The notes under the pieces: generated by a model
Database searches by the model: none
What the model was told of the DNA's origin: nothing
The model's input: only the letters and a program-made list of their open reading frames with translations
Position numbers and translations under genes: made by a program
Shown here: positions 11,860 through 22,334 of the stretch, piece by piece
Numbering within the stretch: position 1 is the stretch's first letter
How the letters are laid out: every line of letters starts with the position of its first letter
Assembly: GCA_009733575.1 (NCBI GenBank)
Contig: ML769395.1
Span: forward strand, 312,987-376,986
Direction of reading: 5' to 3'
DNA: 64,000 bases
Origin: Gymnopus androsaceus JB14
Lineage: Eukaryota; Basidiomycota; Agaricomycetes; Agaricales; Omphalotaceae

Positions 11860-13344
11860 GATTATAGAAGAGGGTGATATGGCAGGTAGCTTGTTAGCAT
11901 TCTTATCACAATTCTGTTGAGTGTTGGTACTTAGATCCTGATTTATCTTGTCTGCACCCATTTCTGATTCCAGAAATCAAATCAACTATTAACTTGTATG
12001 TTAAATGATTACCTATACTGGTTACCAATTTTGAAGTGATAGGTATTAAACTGATCAGTAATGAGTGATGTCCAAGGCAGGGCCTGACCCACAATACCCA
12101 GCCAGACATGACCTCCAAAGCCTGGCCCTCCCTGACTTTCAGGAAGCCCTGAGCCCAGGGACAATTTGATCTCCAGTGCTATTCCCAAATGAATTGTTTT
12201 TGTATGGTTCAACCAACTCAGAATTAGTCTCCCAGGGGCAGAGTGTACAATGAACATAAATGATGTGTGTAATGTCTGCAAGCCCTTTTACTGCAGCCAA
12301 TTATGTGTCCATTGAGCTGAATAATCTTGCAGGTGCTTCAATGTTCACAAGTCTTACAAACCTAGTCTAAGCATCTTGTTATACATTAATGATCCATACA
12401 GATACATCCATACAGATCATCATCTGTATTCGAGTCTGCTTACAGGAGGCTATTTCAAAGCTCATCAACCATGTTTCCACTTCTTATTCATACTAAATAT
12501 ATTATTCTAAAGTAGTAATGCTACAAAATGAGTCTTGAGAAAAAGTGAATAAACTTGAGGCTGCTACTGGCAAGACTGCTGGGTTATTGCAAAAGTCTTA
12601 AACCAAGTACAGGACAAGCTGTACCTCAGTTATTTTTCATATTCTGCTTCATCTTCTACATATCAACTTTTTTTTGTTCAACAGCTTTGTGATTTGTTTA
12701 GACTGTTTTGCTAAGATTAGGGAGTTGTGGCATGGCAAAAATTTTGTCATAGTTTTAGCGGGGCTCCATGCGAGAAAGTTGATGAAATATTTGCCATGCC
12801 ACAACTCCCTATTTATTCATTTCAAATTCTTGTATTTGACTACTTGATCCTAAATTTTGTGTCTAAGTAGACAATACTTACTTTTCACTCTGGATTGTGT
12901 TTCAATTACCCTTTATCTTCTGCATGATATAAGTAAATCCTTTAAAAAATAAAAAGCAAGATTTCATTACTGTTAGTTGTAGTAGTAGTTACTAATTAGT
13001 CAGTAGCCAGTCCCACCTTTTTAATTAGTTTGGAGTCTAAGAGAGCCTTAGTCTTTAGCAAAATTGGAAGACCAGATGGCAGGTATCAGAGCCTATAGAA
13101 GGTCTATAAGTATGTAAGTGGAGGGTGATCCAAAATGTGTAGAGACCTGAGCTTGTTATAATATAAGTATGCTTAGAAATAAATGTTTCACTTCAATGCA
13201 GTGCATTTTTAGAGGCTTTAGGTATCTCTACTACTTTTGTTCCTGATGTAAGGAGGGGATAAAGATGATGAGGAAACCACAAGTTGAATGAGGGAAATTT
13301 TGTACAGGTGATGTGTGCTAGTAAAACCCTTCTCAAAGTTTGAC
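11860..13344. other. AT-rich gene-free region
   Basis: About 1.5 kb of AT-rich DNA without a supportable gene. The only structured feature I see is the TA-flanked hairpin element at 12718-12811. A short match to a retrotransposon primer-binding motif near 13082 stands alone. Confidence 0.5.
12718..12811. mobile_element. 90-bp miniature inverted-repeat element with TA flanks
   Basis: Perfect 20-bp terminal inverted repeats, GGGAGTTGTGGCATGGCAAA at 12720-12739 and its exact reverse complement at 12790-12809, enclose a 50-bp centre. TA dinucleotides flank both sides (12718-12719 and 12810-12811), as expected from a Tc1/mariner-type target duplication. No coding capacity, so mobility would depend on a transposase supplied elsewhere. 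Confidence 0.75.
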
Positions 13345-14674
13345 CTAAAAGCTGTCATGCCTATGCCTATGCCCAAGTGAATGATTTTGATGATGATGAT
13401 GCCTGGATCTTTGACTAGGTTGATACACAACAACTGGAGCTTGAGGCTGTTGTAAAGGTAGCCCCGCAGTAGCCCCAGTTCCCATCCTGATCCCTCCTAC
13501 TCCATAGCCCCCATATCCACCGTGTTGCATTTGCAGTTGAGCCCTGGTATAGGGTATTTGTTGAGTTTCATACCCCATCAGCAAAACCTGTGAGATGCCA
13601 TAGCAAGGTCCCCCTCTGTCCAGTTCTGTGCAGAGCTGCACGGTTCTGTACAGAGCTGTACAGCAGCTGATGGGAAGTAATGGGATTGACTATCCATCAG
13701 CTGCTGTACAGCTCTGTACAGAACCGTGCAGCTCTGCACAGAACTGGACAGAGGGGAACCTTGCTATGGCATCTCACAGGTTTTGCTGATGCCTGCGGAA
13801 CCGCCATACCCACCAAACTGCATTGGCATCTGTGGCTGACCTGCAAATTGAGCAAGCCCCCCAGCTCCAGCTCCCAGTGCTGCTGGATAGCTCGGAGCAG
13901 CAGCTTGTGGATACTGTGAATTTCCAAGGTGGGATCCAATCCTACTACCTATCCTCTCGGGACTCATACTCCGTCCTCGGATGTGCTTACCAGGACGGTG
14001 AATAGAAGACCCAACTCCAGCTCTGGCAGTATTAGGGAGGGCTGACAGCTGAGCAGTGGGAGCCACTGTGGGAAACCCAGTCCCAGTCCCAGCCCCTGTA
14101 GTACTAGGGAGAACCGCAGACTGAGCAGTGGGGTTATTAGCCACAGGAAACCCAGTCCTGACCCCAGCCACTGTGTTACTAGGGAGAACTGAGGACTGAG
14201 CACCTAGTACTGCAGTCAATGTATTAGGAGCATAAGGGTTGAGAGGAGGAGCATATGAGGGTATTGTGGTTCTAGGGGTACCAGCACTGGCTGATGTTGG
14301 TGCAGTATTGGTAGCAGCATGGACTACAGAAGGAACTGTGTTAATAACAACAGGTGCCATGGGATCAACAGAAGGAGCTGTGTTGCTACTGCCCCCGGGG
14401 AGCATAGGCTGCATAGAGGTACTAGAAGTGTGAGAAACTGTGGGTACTGGGCTACCATAGACTGCTGCCATGCTCATACTAGCAGTAGTAGCAATATTAG
14501 GATTACTAGGAGGGACATGTACAGCAGTATCTGGAATTTGGGATTGGGCAGTGTAGACTGCATTGGTTGGAGGAATGGGATGTTAGTACTGTTAGTACTA
14601 TTCTGTGTCACTGGAACTGCCCAAAGTTGATATGTGTTTCCATGAGTGTCAGTTGCAACAGGGATCGTAGCCAT
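13345..14674 (-). pseudogene. Degenerate low-complexity Pro/Ala/Gly- and His-rich protein gene
   Basis: Three consecutive minus-strand frames look like parts of one coding sequence. From 14674: MATIPVATDTHGNTYQLWAVP and onward. From 14477 (frame open further upstream): an Ala/Pro/Thr-rich stretch with SVLPSNT/AVLPSTT/SALPNTA near-repeats, then GRSMSPERIGSRIGSHLG and Gly-rich QMPMQFGGYGG. From about 13570 to the stop at 13345: QHGGYGGYGVGG, a Gln/Pro segment and a His-rich end (RSRHHHHQNHSLGHRHRH). The first and second pieces overlap out of frame, and the second and third are separated by a 216-bp inverted-repeat element. I do not recognise the family; low complexity makes homology weak. It may be a pseudogene, or a gene with introns I could not resolve. 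Confidence 0.45.
13576..13791. mobile_element. 216-bp long-inverted-repeat element inside the low-complexity gene
   Basis: The two halves are near-perfect inverted copies of about 95 bp separated by about 20 bp. They begin CATCAGCAAAACCTGTGAGA (13576) and end with the reverse complement (to 13791). Internal CTGTACAG and CTGTGCAG-type palindromes repeat within each arm. It interrupts a Gly/Gln-rich coding frame. No clear target-site duplication is visible. On both strands the arms present CCT|GTGAGATG at the 5' end and CATCTCACAG|G at the 3' end, i.e. splice-like borders. Confidence 0.75.
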
Positions 14675-17600
14675 CTGACAACTTTTTGTTGGTAAGATTG
14701 TCAGATAGAGTCATACTGGAAACACTCACTATACTTATACTGACTGCGTCAAGATAAAAAGATTAAAGACTAGCTTCAAAATTCAGTGATTGTAGTTGCT
14801 AGTGCAATACAGTGCAATAATTGCCGGGTTTGATCAAAACAATCTCATTCTGGTTTTGTTTTGTCTTGCATATCATCTTAGTGTATCCAACAAGGACAAG
14901 GAGCAGTGATGCAGGACTCCATAGGATGGAATACTCAGGAGTCAGGAAACAGCATTGTGGTGTGGAGTGGAACTAAACTCCGGGCAAGTACCACCCTCGG
15001 ATCTACAATTATCAAATGGAGGGATTGACAAGTCTCTAGATTTGCTCTGGATGGTTCTGGTTTAGAGTTCGTTTGGATCATTCCACAGGAATGTGGAATG
15101 CAGACCAGCATCCGGTCCGCCTCCACTGCTTCATCTTTCGCTGTAGTAAATATTAGTAATCTAGAGTAAATGAAAAGCTGGAGACCTGTGGAATTGGTTA
15201 TAAGCCATTTTTTGGGTTCACTCGTACTTCTCAGCACCAATATCTTGACCCAAAAACTGCAAAAGGCAATGCAGTTTGGACATTACAGTGCATCATTGTG
15301 CTTGTTACCTTTCTCAGCCCTCAGATGACATCTCATAAAGCTCTGTATAGATACAGTTTGGATGTCAAACCATATCTCCTTTCAAAAGCTCATCAACCTA
15401 CTCTTTTCCTGTAAGTTTTGAGGTGTGATAAGGCCACATTGGGTCCCAGTGAGCAGTAGATGCATATAGTACTCCTATGTTGCAAACTTGATTTGGTGCT
15501 TATAATTGGCCTGGGATTATGATCCGATTAGAATTGACTCATAATCAGCTGTAATCAGCTTACAATTTGATTGTCATGCATAAACCAGCACTTAATAATA
15601 ATAGTAGCTTCCACTTGGCTTCCACAATGTTTGACTTTGTCAATATCTATCCATGCAAATCCTGCAACAAACCACTTGAGGCCAGGCCAATGACAAAGAC
15701 AATTGCTGCTATAATTGCTGGCAACTCCCTTGCAATCAACAGTCATTTTTCAAAGGAATGTTCTTTCTCTGTCCATGTCCATTCCATCTGTTCAAATCCT
15801 CCCTGACCCCGTGATTCTCTCTTTCTTTACCCTCTCGTGATGGATTTGGCTTGACCACGACTCAAACTTTTTGCTGCTGGGATTTAGGCTTGCTGACTTG
15901 ATTTGATTCAGTTCATGGGGAAAAAATGAAGTTTTTTTTTTCTTTCATTTGGATTCAAAAGCTCGGAAGAGGTTGGAGGGTCTAGGAAGCTAGAAGATAA
16001 GAATGAAGAAGGCAAAAAGGATTGAGACTTGGTTTACCATGTTGGATGAACATTTTTGTTTTGTGGCCATGTCTTCCAGTGAGTCTTTTGTCTCATACAC
16101 TCCAATTACTCGACTAAACTGTTCATTTAGTAGACCTTTTTAAACCCAAAACCAATGTCAGTATTCTGGACAAACGCAATAATAGTGCAACTCAAACTGT
16201 TTCCTGTAGACCCATGTGTCTTCCCATTCTACATCCTTCCTACACCCAAAGCTGCTACTTTGGATTTGAGCTATTGTTTACACTGGCCTGTGTATCTCAT
16301 CTCATCTCAATTATCCGTGGCAATATCCGAGATTGAGATAGTCAAGGACAAGGTTGCTCATATTACATGCCAAGCAAGACTATTATGACTACGACTACCA
16401 CTCTATGATTACACGTTAACAAGCTGTGGGTCTGTTGGTTCAAATAGTGTAGAGCAATCAACACTAAGCAATCGGAACACAGGGGGTTTGGCTATCAATT
16501 TAAATAGCGAGGGTGCATTGTCAAAGGTTCCGCAAAGAAAATACTCTATTTGTCTCTTGAAAGTGACTGGTGTTTCTCAAAGTGATGCTGGTAGATGATT
16601 GAAGGATAGGATCTCCTTTTCTAATCAATCTATACTGATTCGAGGCAATGATAGGGGTAACAATATAACAATGACAACAAAAAGAACCACCGGCTTGGTT
16701 CAACAAAGTGATTTCCCAACAGTAGGGCAAAACCACTCAGGACAACAGACAGTTTGTTTCCTGTACACCTGAGCTCAGTCACAACAGATGGTTGTTTCTC
16801 GGTGGTCACACTAGACTCCTCAAAACTAAAACAACAATTTGACTTGGTATAAGTCTGGGGTTTTCACAGTCATCAGGATTATAAGTCTCTAACGCTGGGC
16901 GCAATAAACAACTCTTTTCCATACCACACGAAGTATTACTTTGGTTCACAAGGGAGTGGTATCTTTCCTGTCTCAGCCGTAGCTACGTCAACAAGGATTC
17001 ACACTAGCAATAAATGAGGTCCAAAGGTAACTTGTTTTGCAAAGGAAATATAGCTAGGCTTTTATACTACTCTCAGCCAGATGCCGGTTAAATAATAAGG
17101 TACTTCGAGAATCCGGAGAAATGGTACAACTTATTCAGAAAAAGGAGAAATTATAATAAAGTAGTCCGTATATGCATATATCTGCAACCCTAATGTCCGT
17201 TCATCTGCTTCTTATGGGCATTATACCCTATTTCTATCTGGGTTATACACCTTTGGTCCTTTCCTGGGCGACGCGTACTGCTATGTAGCTGACACATGTC
17301 CAGTGCCGTGCTCACTAACCCCATCATAGTTCTGTTTCTCATCGTAACTTATGGTGTCCTCCTTTCCTTCTTTTGTATTATCATTCTCCATCGTCGTAGC
17401 TTTCCACTCATACCCATATCTCTATATCCCTGCAGTATATTCATGCAGGAAAACACCAACTGATGTACAGTGTTATTCTTCTAGCTCGAATCTCTGTCTA
17501 TTACGCATTGTTTCTTCTGTTTCTCAGCAGACACGTACGCCTTCCAATACTGATACACATCACTTTGAGGGTCTACGTATATTCTCTTGGCTTTGTCAAT

Positions 17601-18489
17601 CCTCCTGTTCTTATTTCTTTCTTTCAGCATACACCAGTTATCCGTTTGTTTGGTGCCAAACAGATTACTAGCGCTTCCTTGATATCAAGCTTCAAAGTAT
17701 CATTTGGCTATCATGACAATCTCAGCATCAGCCCACTGGAATTGGTTCTGTGCCGTTGTGCGAAGTTTATATCCTTCCATAATCCCTGAGTTACTTGTCT
17801 TCAGAGTGTATCCTTTGGAGCTCAAGTCTATGTGGGCAATATGCCTCTTTTAATATGAGTTCTGGCGTTGACATGCCAGTAAGACTCCGCTACTGGACTA
17901 TGGATTCCTACAAACTACTTAGAGCTGATATTCAGTTTAATACCGTGGCTCTGTTGGTCCGAGTATTTCCACACTTATTAGAGTTGTTACAGCTATCAGC
18001 TCGGGCTCACTATAGCTCTCATATACCGTCTCTAGAAGCGAACTTGTCAAGAATCGCGTTCTCGAGGTCTTGCCAAAAATTTGGCATATTAGCGTGCTGC
18101 ATGAGGAGTATGAATATAAAGGTCTGCTGTTTTTGCTTGTCTTGTTCTTGATCCTGATGTGATATGTAGATGGAGGGGAGCTGTGACGGTTATTTGCTAT
18201 ATGGAATCCCACTCCCTTCTCCCAATACCAACTCTGACAGCACTGTTAATGGTGACCACTCCTACTTCTCACCTCAAACATTCAACTATATGTTTCTGAT
18301 TGTGAAGAATGTCAAGACATAGGTATTCAACTTGCTCTCCCTCTTCCTCCTCCAACTCATGCTTCCACTGCTTCAGGCTTGAACTTTCACGGCGTCCCAA
18401 CCACTCTCCTGAATTGATTAACGAGGTCCAAGCAATATCTGCATGTTTTTTAAATGTTATGACTAACATTTTTCTTCTCATTTTTCCAG
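14675..18489. other. AT-rich region without supportable genes
   Basis: About 3.8 kb with many short open frames on both strands but no recognisable domain. Fragments such as the frames around 17351-17790 look like decayed sequence rather than genes. I could not identify LTRs, transposase or reverse-transcriptase motifs with confidence. Confidence 0.45.
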
Positions 18490-18629
18490 GAAGAAGTCTC
18501 TAAAAAAAATCAGCCAATTATTTAAAGATACCCCAGATTTGAGATCCGACTTTAGAACATTCATGCCTAATGGTTCCCAATCACTTTTGGATGATAATGC
18601 TGTGGCCGAGGAAGGTCGACATCATCATT
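18490..18629 (+). pseudogene. Sin3-like PAH-domain fragment
   Basis: After an intron-like 3' end (CATTTTTCCAG ending at 18489) the sequence encodes EEVSKK, then, one nucleotide later in an A-run, ISQLFKDTPDLRSDFRTFMP followed by NGSQSLLDDNAVAEEGRH. This matches the paired-amphipathic-helix repeat of the Sin3 co-repressor scaffold (pattern LF.D.PDL..DF..FMP..SQ.LLDD). The run of eight A residues at 18502-18509 puts the two parts in different frames, and no other Sin3 exons surround it, so it is a decayed fragment of one exon. Confidence 0.65.
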
Positions 18630-20204
18630 GAGAGCGGTAGTGGTCAACAGAGTTGTCAAAAGACCCGTATCAATGATGCCGGGTAAGGTAGACCTGAGTG
18701 CTTGTTATGGAAGCTATTGAAAGCTTCCTGAGAGCATGAGTCATTGCATTATTTCCTGATACGTCATACTCAACTTAGGTTTCTTACAGAAAATCAATGT
18801 TACCTGTTCAAGTCAAGATTCAATGTGTCACGACATTCTCAATGACAATTGGGTCTCTCATCCAACATGGGCACTTAATTCTTCTTCCTATGTCTCCGTC
18901 TCAAGTAGTTCTTCAGGCGGAAATGTCGCTTACCCCAATTCCTTTGACGATCCTCCTTTATTCTGGTTGGTGTCCAGGAAAAATGTATACAAGGAGGCAT
19001 TTCTATGATTCAGATGCCACCAACAACTCCAACGAGTCTGAAGCCTTACGCATGCGATGAGAGATGCCATCAACGAGCTGGGGGTGCCCACGAGAAGCTG
19101 GGTTGAATTTTCAATATAATGCTGATGTGATGCTCAGTGTTATTGAAGAAGAGCGAAATCAACAAAGTGCACTTTATACACATGCACCACATGGGCTTGA
19201 GCACACATGAAGCTTTCATGCTTTCTTCTCCCGCTTTCGATGGAAAACATTTTCTGTTTGCTCTTCACCAACTGCCTTTCGGCCAAAGAACAGTGTGTCT
19301 CTTTCATGGGAGAAGACTAGATAACTTTGAGGCTGTGGTGTTTGCCTTCTCACAAAAAAACCCATTGCTGGAACGGATTGTCATCTTCCGGGATGTTGTT
19401 TCGGAAGGAGAATTTGAGCGTGTCAGGCTTGAAGAGCTTTAATCCCTCAAAGGTAAGTCATGCATTCTACTATGCGTTACATTAGTTCTAAATATCAGCA
19501 ATGCTCGCAAATCAGTATGCAAAATTGAAAGTTTCCAAGATACCCCCTTTTTACCCAAATCAACTCTCCTCTCCTTTCACCCAAATCCAACACGCCCTCA
19601 GACAATTCCATTGCAGAGAATGTTCCGTGGCTCTAGGCCTGAACAAGGCTAGCCATCTCCGCCATCCCCGCACCAAATCCTCCAAGCTTGCCTGCAGCAC
19701 TGTCTTCCTACTACCCCAAACGCTGGAACGTATGCTGATACTGTTGCCTCTACTCCTGCTTCTCATGCCAGTCTTTCTGCTACTACTACACCCGTGGATG
19801 AGAAGACAGTCGATTTGGAGGCTGGAATTGCAGAACTGGGATGGCAACAGCTGCAAATGCGTAGCCCTTAGCTGTTGTGATGTGCGCTTAGAGCAGGATG
19901 CAGTCGACCTACCCCATCTCTTTCAACATAACAATTGCACTAATTATTACGACTCCAATCAAATTAACAAGTGAACGTATATGGGTGCACTTGTGTTGCT
20001 CAGCATTTACACCCCTCCCAGTCCTTATGAGCTTTGCGAGTGCTTTCCATGCTCTTGCTCTATACTGGGATATCTCTTACGTCCCGCTTCTACTCCCTTC
20101 TACCATTACCGTAAGCACAGCAACGCTGGTGAGGGTATTTTCCAGGTATGTAGATTTTTTCATGCTGCTTTTGCTGTCCACTCTAACCACTTGTTGCAGA
20201 TGAC
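18630..20204. other. Region of unrecognised decayed coding-like fragments
   Basis: Several short frames on the plus strand have coding-like character but no family I recognise. One is around 18815-19006 (NDNWVSHPTWALNSSSYVS...). One is 19137-19442, containing HMGLSTHEAFMLSSPAFDGK and ending at TAA 19442. A third around 19620-19870 contains TTTPVDEKTVDLEAGIAELG. Lying between the Sin3, actin and L3 fragments, they may be further captured gene pieces. This is inference. Confidence 0.35.
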
Positions 20205-21370
20205 ATCCTGACTCTGAGGTATCTTTGCGACCATGGCATCATCACCAGATCATGTTCAAGACCTTCAACCCGCCTTCTATATTGCCATCTAAGCTGTGCT
20301 TTCCCTCTACGCATCCCTCGTATTGTACATGGTAATGATCTTCACGAGTCCCGGTTAGGGACAGGTACCTGCAGGTAGATCCGTGGGAATACCCGCAGGT
20401 ATTGTGACCCGCGGGTCCCGGTACCGGGTTCCCATGGATCCCCGCAGGTCACAGGTCATGATTCTAATTTTTTTAGTGACCTGCAGGTACCTGCAGGTCA
20501 TTGTGGACAAATGATTTACATACTTGACCAACTGTTTTTTACTTCCATAAGCACTAAATAGTGTACCAAAATATTAAGAATAGTGTGCTGTATCTATACT
20601 TGTACTACTATATGGTATTAGAGTACCAAGTCCAATATATACCACTAGTATTAAGTAGTAATAGTAACATTAATAGTCTAATACTTAATATATGCACATG
20701 AAACCATAACTATTTCTTCCTTACCACCGTATAATGAAACTCCATTGCTTATTTTCACTTAGTGGTAGAGCCCTGGGTCCTTGTATGCTACCCAAATTAC
20801 TATACTTATTAACCTGTTACTACTAATATAATACTTACTAGGACTGACAAAGTTGAGAATAAGTACTTTATTGTCATTGAATTGATTCCAGTTGATGCTA
20901 ATAGTAGTTACTATAAGTATTAGTAGCATATTAACTAGTAACAAGTACTAAAAATCTATAGTTAAAAACTATAACAGGTCATGCAGGTATACCTGCGATG
21001 GATCCCGGTCATACCGGACCCGTTTCCCACGGGTTTTGGCAGGTCACAGGTCAGTGTATTTCACCCCCCCGGTACCTGTGGCACGGATCCCGGTATACCG
21101 GGATCCGGACTTGTGAAGATCTTTAGTACACGGTGTCGCTCACGCCGTCCCCGTCTACAAGGGTTTCGCGCTTTCTCACGCCATTCTCCATTTTGACCTT
21201 GCTGGTCATGATCTGACTGACTTTCTGGTCAAGAATGTCACGGAGCATGGCTACCATTCACCATGACCACTGAGCGTGAAATAGTTTGTAGCATCAAGAA
21301 GATGCTTCGCCTCAGACCGCTGCAGCTACAAGCTTCTTGATGGTCAGGTTTTTCCATTGGTAATGAACAG
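20205..21370 (+). pseudogene. Actin pseudogene, interrupted by an inserted element
   Basis: Collinear but broken match to actin. ILTLRYLCDHGIIT (near 20205) corresponds to actin ILTLKYPIEHGIVT. After a large internal deletion follow IMFKTFN and, across a frameshift, FYIAI*AVLSLYAS with an in-frame stop. Beyond the inserted element (20337-21121) the match resumes with [41 protein letters not shown], a frameshift, TTEREIV..IKK, then QTAAATS, DGQV and IGNEQ (to about 21370). Order matches actin throughout; deletions, frameshifts and a stop rule out a functional product. Confidence 0.85.
20337..21121. mobile_element. Non-autonomous inverted-repeat element inserted in the actin pseudogene
   Basis: Ends GATCTTCACGAGTCC (20337-20351) and GGACTTGTGAAGATC (21107-21121) are inverted repeats with one mismatch. 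The next 150 bp at each end are dense in short palindromes and near-palindromes (GGTACC, CCTGCAGG, CCCGCGGG, GGATCC, ACCTGCAGGT repeats), while the 450-bp centre is very AT-rich with no open frame. The element separates two collinear halves of the actin pseudogene. I see no convincing target duplication. Confidence 0.7.
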
Positions 21371-21394
21371 TACATTATTCTGTCTCTCACAGTA

Positions 21395-22140
21395 ACAGCT
21401 CATTGACTGCTCTTATGGGCTACAAGGCTGGTATGACCCATGTTGTCCGTGATCTTGACTGTCCCAGTTCCAGCGCGTAACTATTTCTCATCCCAGCTTT
21501 TTTGAACCTAACATTTTATTTCCAGAGATGCACAAGCGTGAAGTTGTAGAGGCCGTTACTGTCATTGAGACACCACCAATGATGGTAGTCAGTGTTGTTG
21601 GCTACGTTGAAACTCCCTGTGGACTCCGCACCCTTACCACTGTTTGGGCTTCACATCTTTCAGATGAGCTTAAACGTACCGTTCGGAGAAGAAAATCTTC
21701 ACTCGTTATGCCAAGAAGCACACCGAGGATGGTGGCAAGTCTGCTACCTGCAATCTTGAACGTATTCACAAATACTGCACCATTGTCCATGTCCTTGCGC
21801 ACACTCAAATCTGCAAGATCAGTCTCTTGCAGAAGAAGGCACACCTTATGGAGATCCTGGTTAACAGCGGTTTGATTGTAGACAAGGTCGAGTTTGCTCA
21901 TGGCCTGTTCAAGAAGCCTGTCAAGGTCAGCTCTGTCTTTGAGCAGGATGAGTGTGTATGGATGTCAGTGCCGTCACCAACGGTCATGGTTTTGAGGGTG
22001 TAACTCACCATTGGGGTACCAAGAAGCTGCTGAGGAAGAGGGTCTCAGGAAGGTAGCATGTATTGGTGCATGGCATCCTTCGAAGGTCATGTTCTCCATA
22101 GCCTGTGCTGGTCAAAGTTTGTATCATCGCTTTTACTCCT
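21395..22140 (+). pseudogene. Ribosomal protein L3 (uL3) pseudogene
   Basis: Clear but broken match to cytosolic ribosomal protein L3. [18 protein letters not shown] is followed by an intron-like stretch (GTAACT...TTTCCAG, about 21478-21525). Then come [49 protein letters not shown], a deletion/frameshift, [62 protein letters not shown] and FEQDECV. After another frameshift: [18 protein letters not shown], then [20 protein letters not shown]. At least three frameshifts make it non-functional. The retained intron argues against a retrocopy. Confidence 0.92.
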
Positions 22141-22197
22141 ACTTGCCAATGCTTACCATTGAATATAGATGGTTACCACCACTAGTGTTCCGATAAC

Positions 22198-22243
22198 GTG
22201 ACTTCAAATGACGGCGCGCCGCCGCCGAGCCATTTGAAGTCAC
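22198..22243. repeat. GC-rich hairpin
   Basis: GTGACTTCAAATG (22198-22210) and its exact reverse complement CATTTGAAGTCAC (22231-22243) flank a 20-nt GC-rich loop (ACGGCGCGCCGCCGCCGAGC). It lies just beyond the L3 pseudogene and before the large inverted repeat begins. Confidence 0.7.
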
Positions 22244-22334
22244 GCCGTAAGCCATTAATGACGTGTCTGCCGGAATGACGTGAAGTTTGGCGTCAAGCGG
22301 CCTCACGCCGTGGCCTCGAATACCTGACGTACAC

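Noticed and set aside
13082..13092. GGTATCAGAGC, which resembles the initiator-Met tRNA primer-binding site of LTR retrotransposons
   Set aside because: No paired long terminal repeats, gag, protease, integrase or reverse-transcriptase motifs were found around it.
17351..17789. Two overlapping hydrophobic plus-strand frames
   Set aside because: Hydrophobicity comes from TTC/TCT-rich sequence; no membrane-protein family pattern and no clear gene structure.
19501..19974. 157-codon plus-strand open frame
   Set aside because: Composition suggests a wrong-frame reading; another frame of the same stretch (TTTPVDEKTVDLEAGIAELG) looks more protein-like but is also broken.
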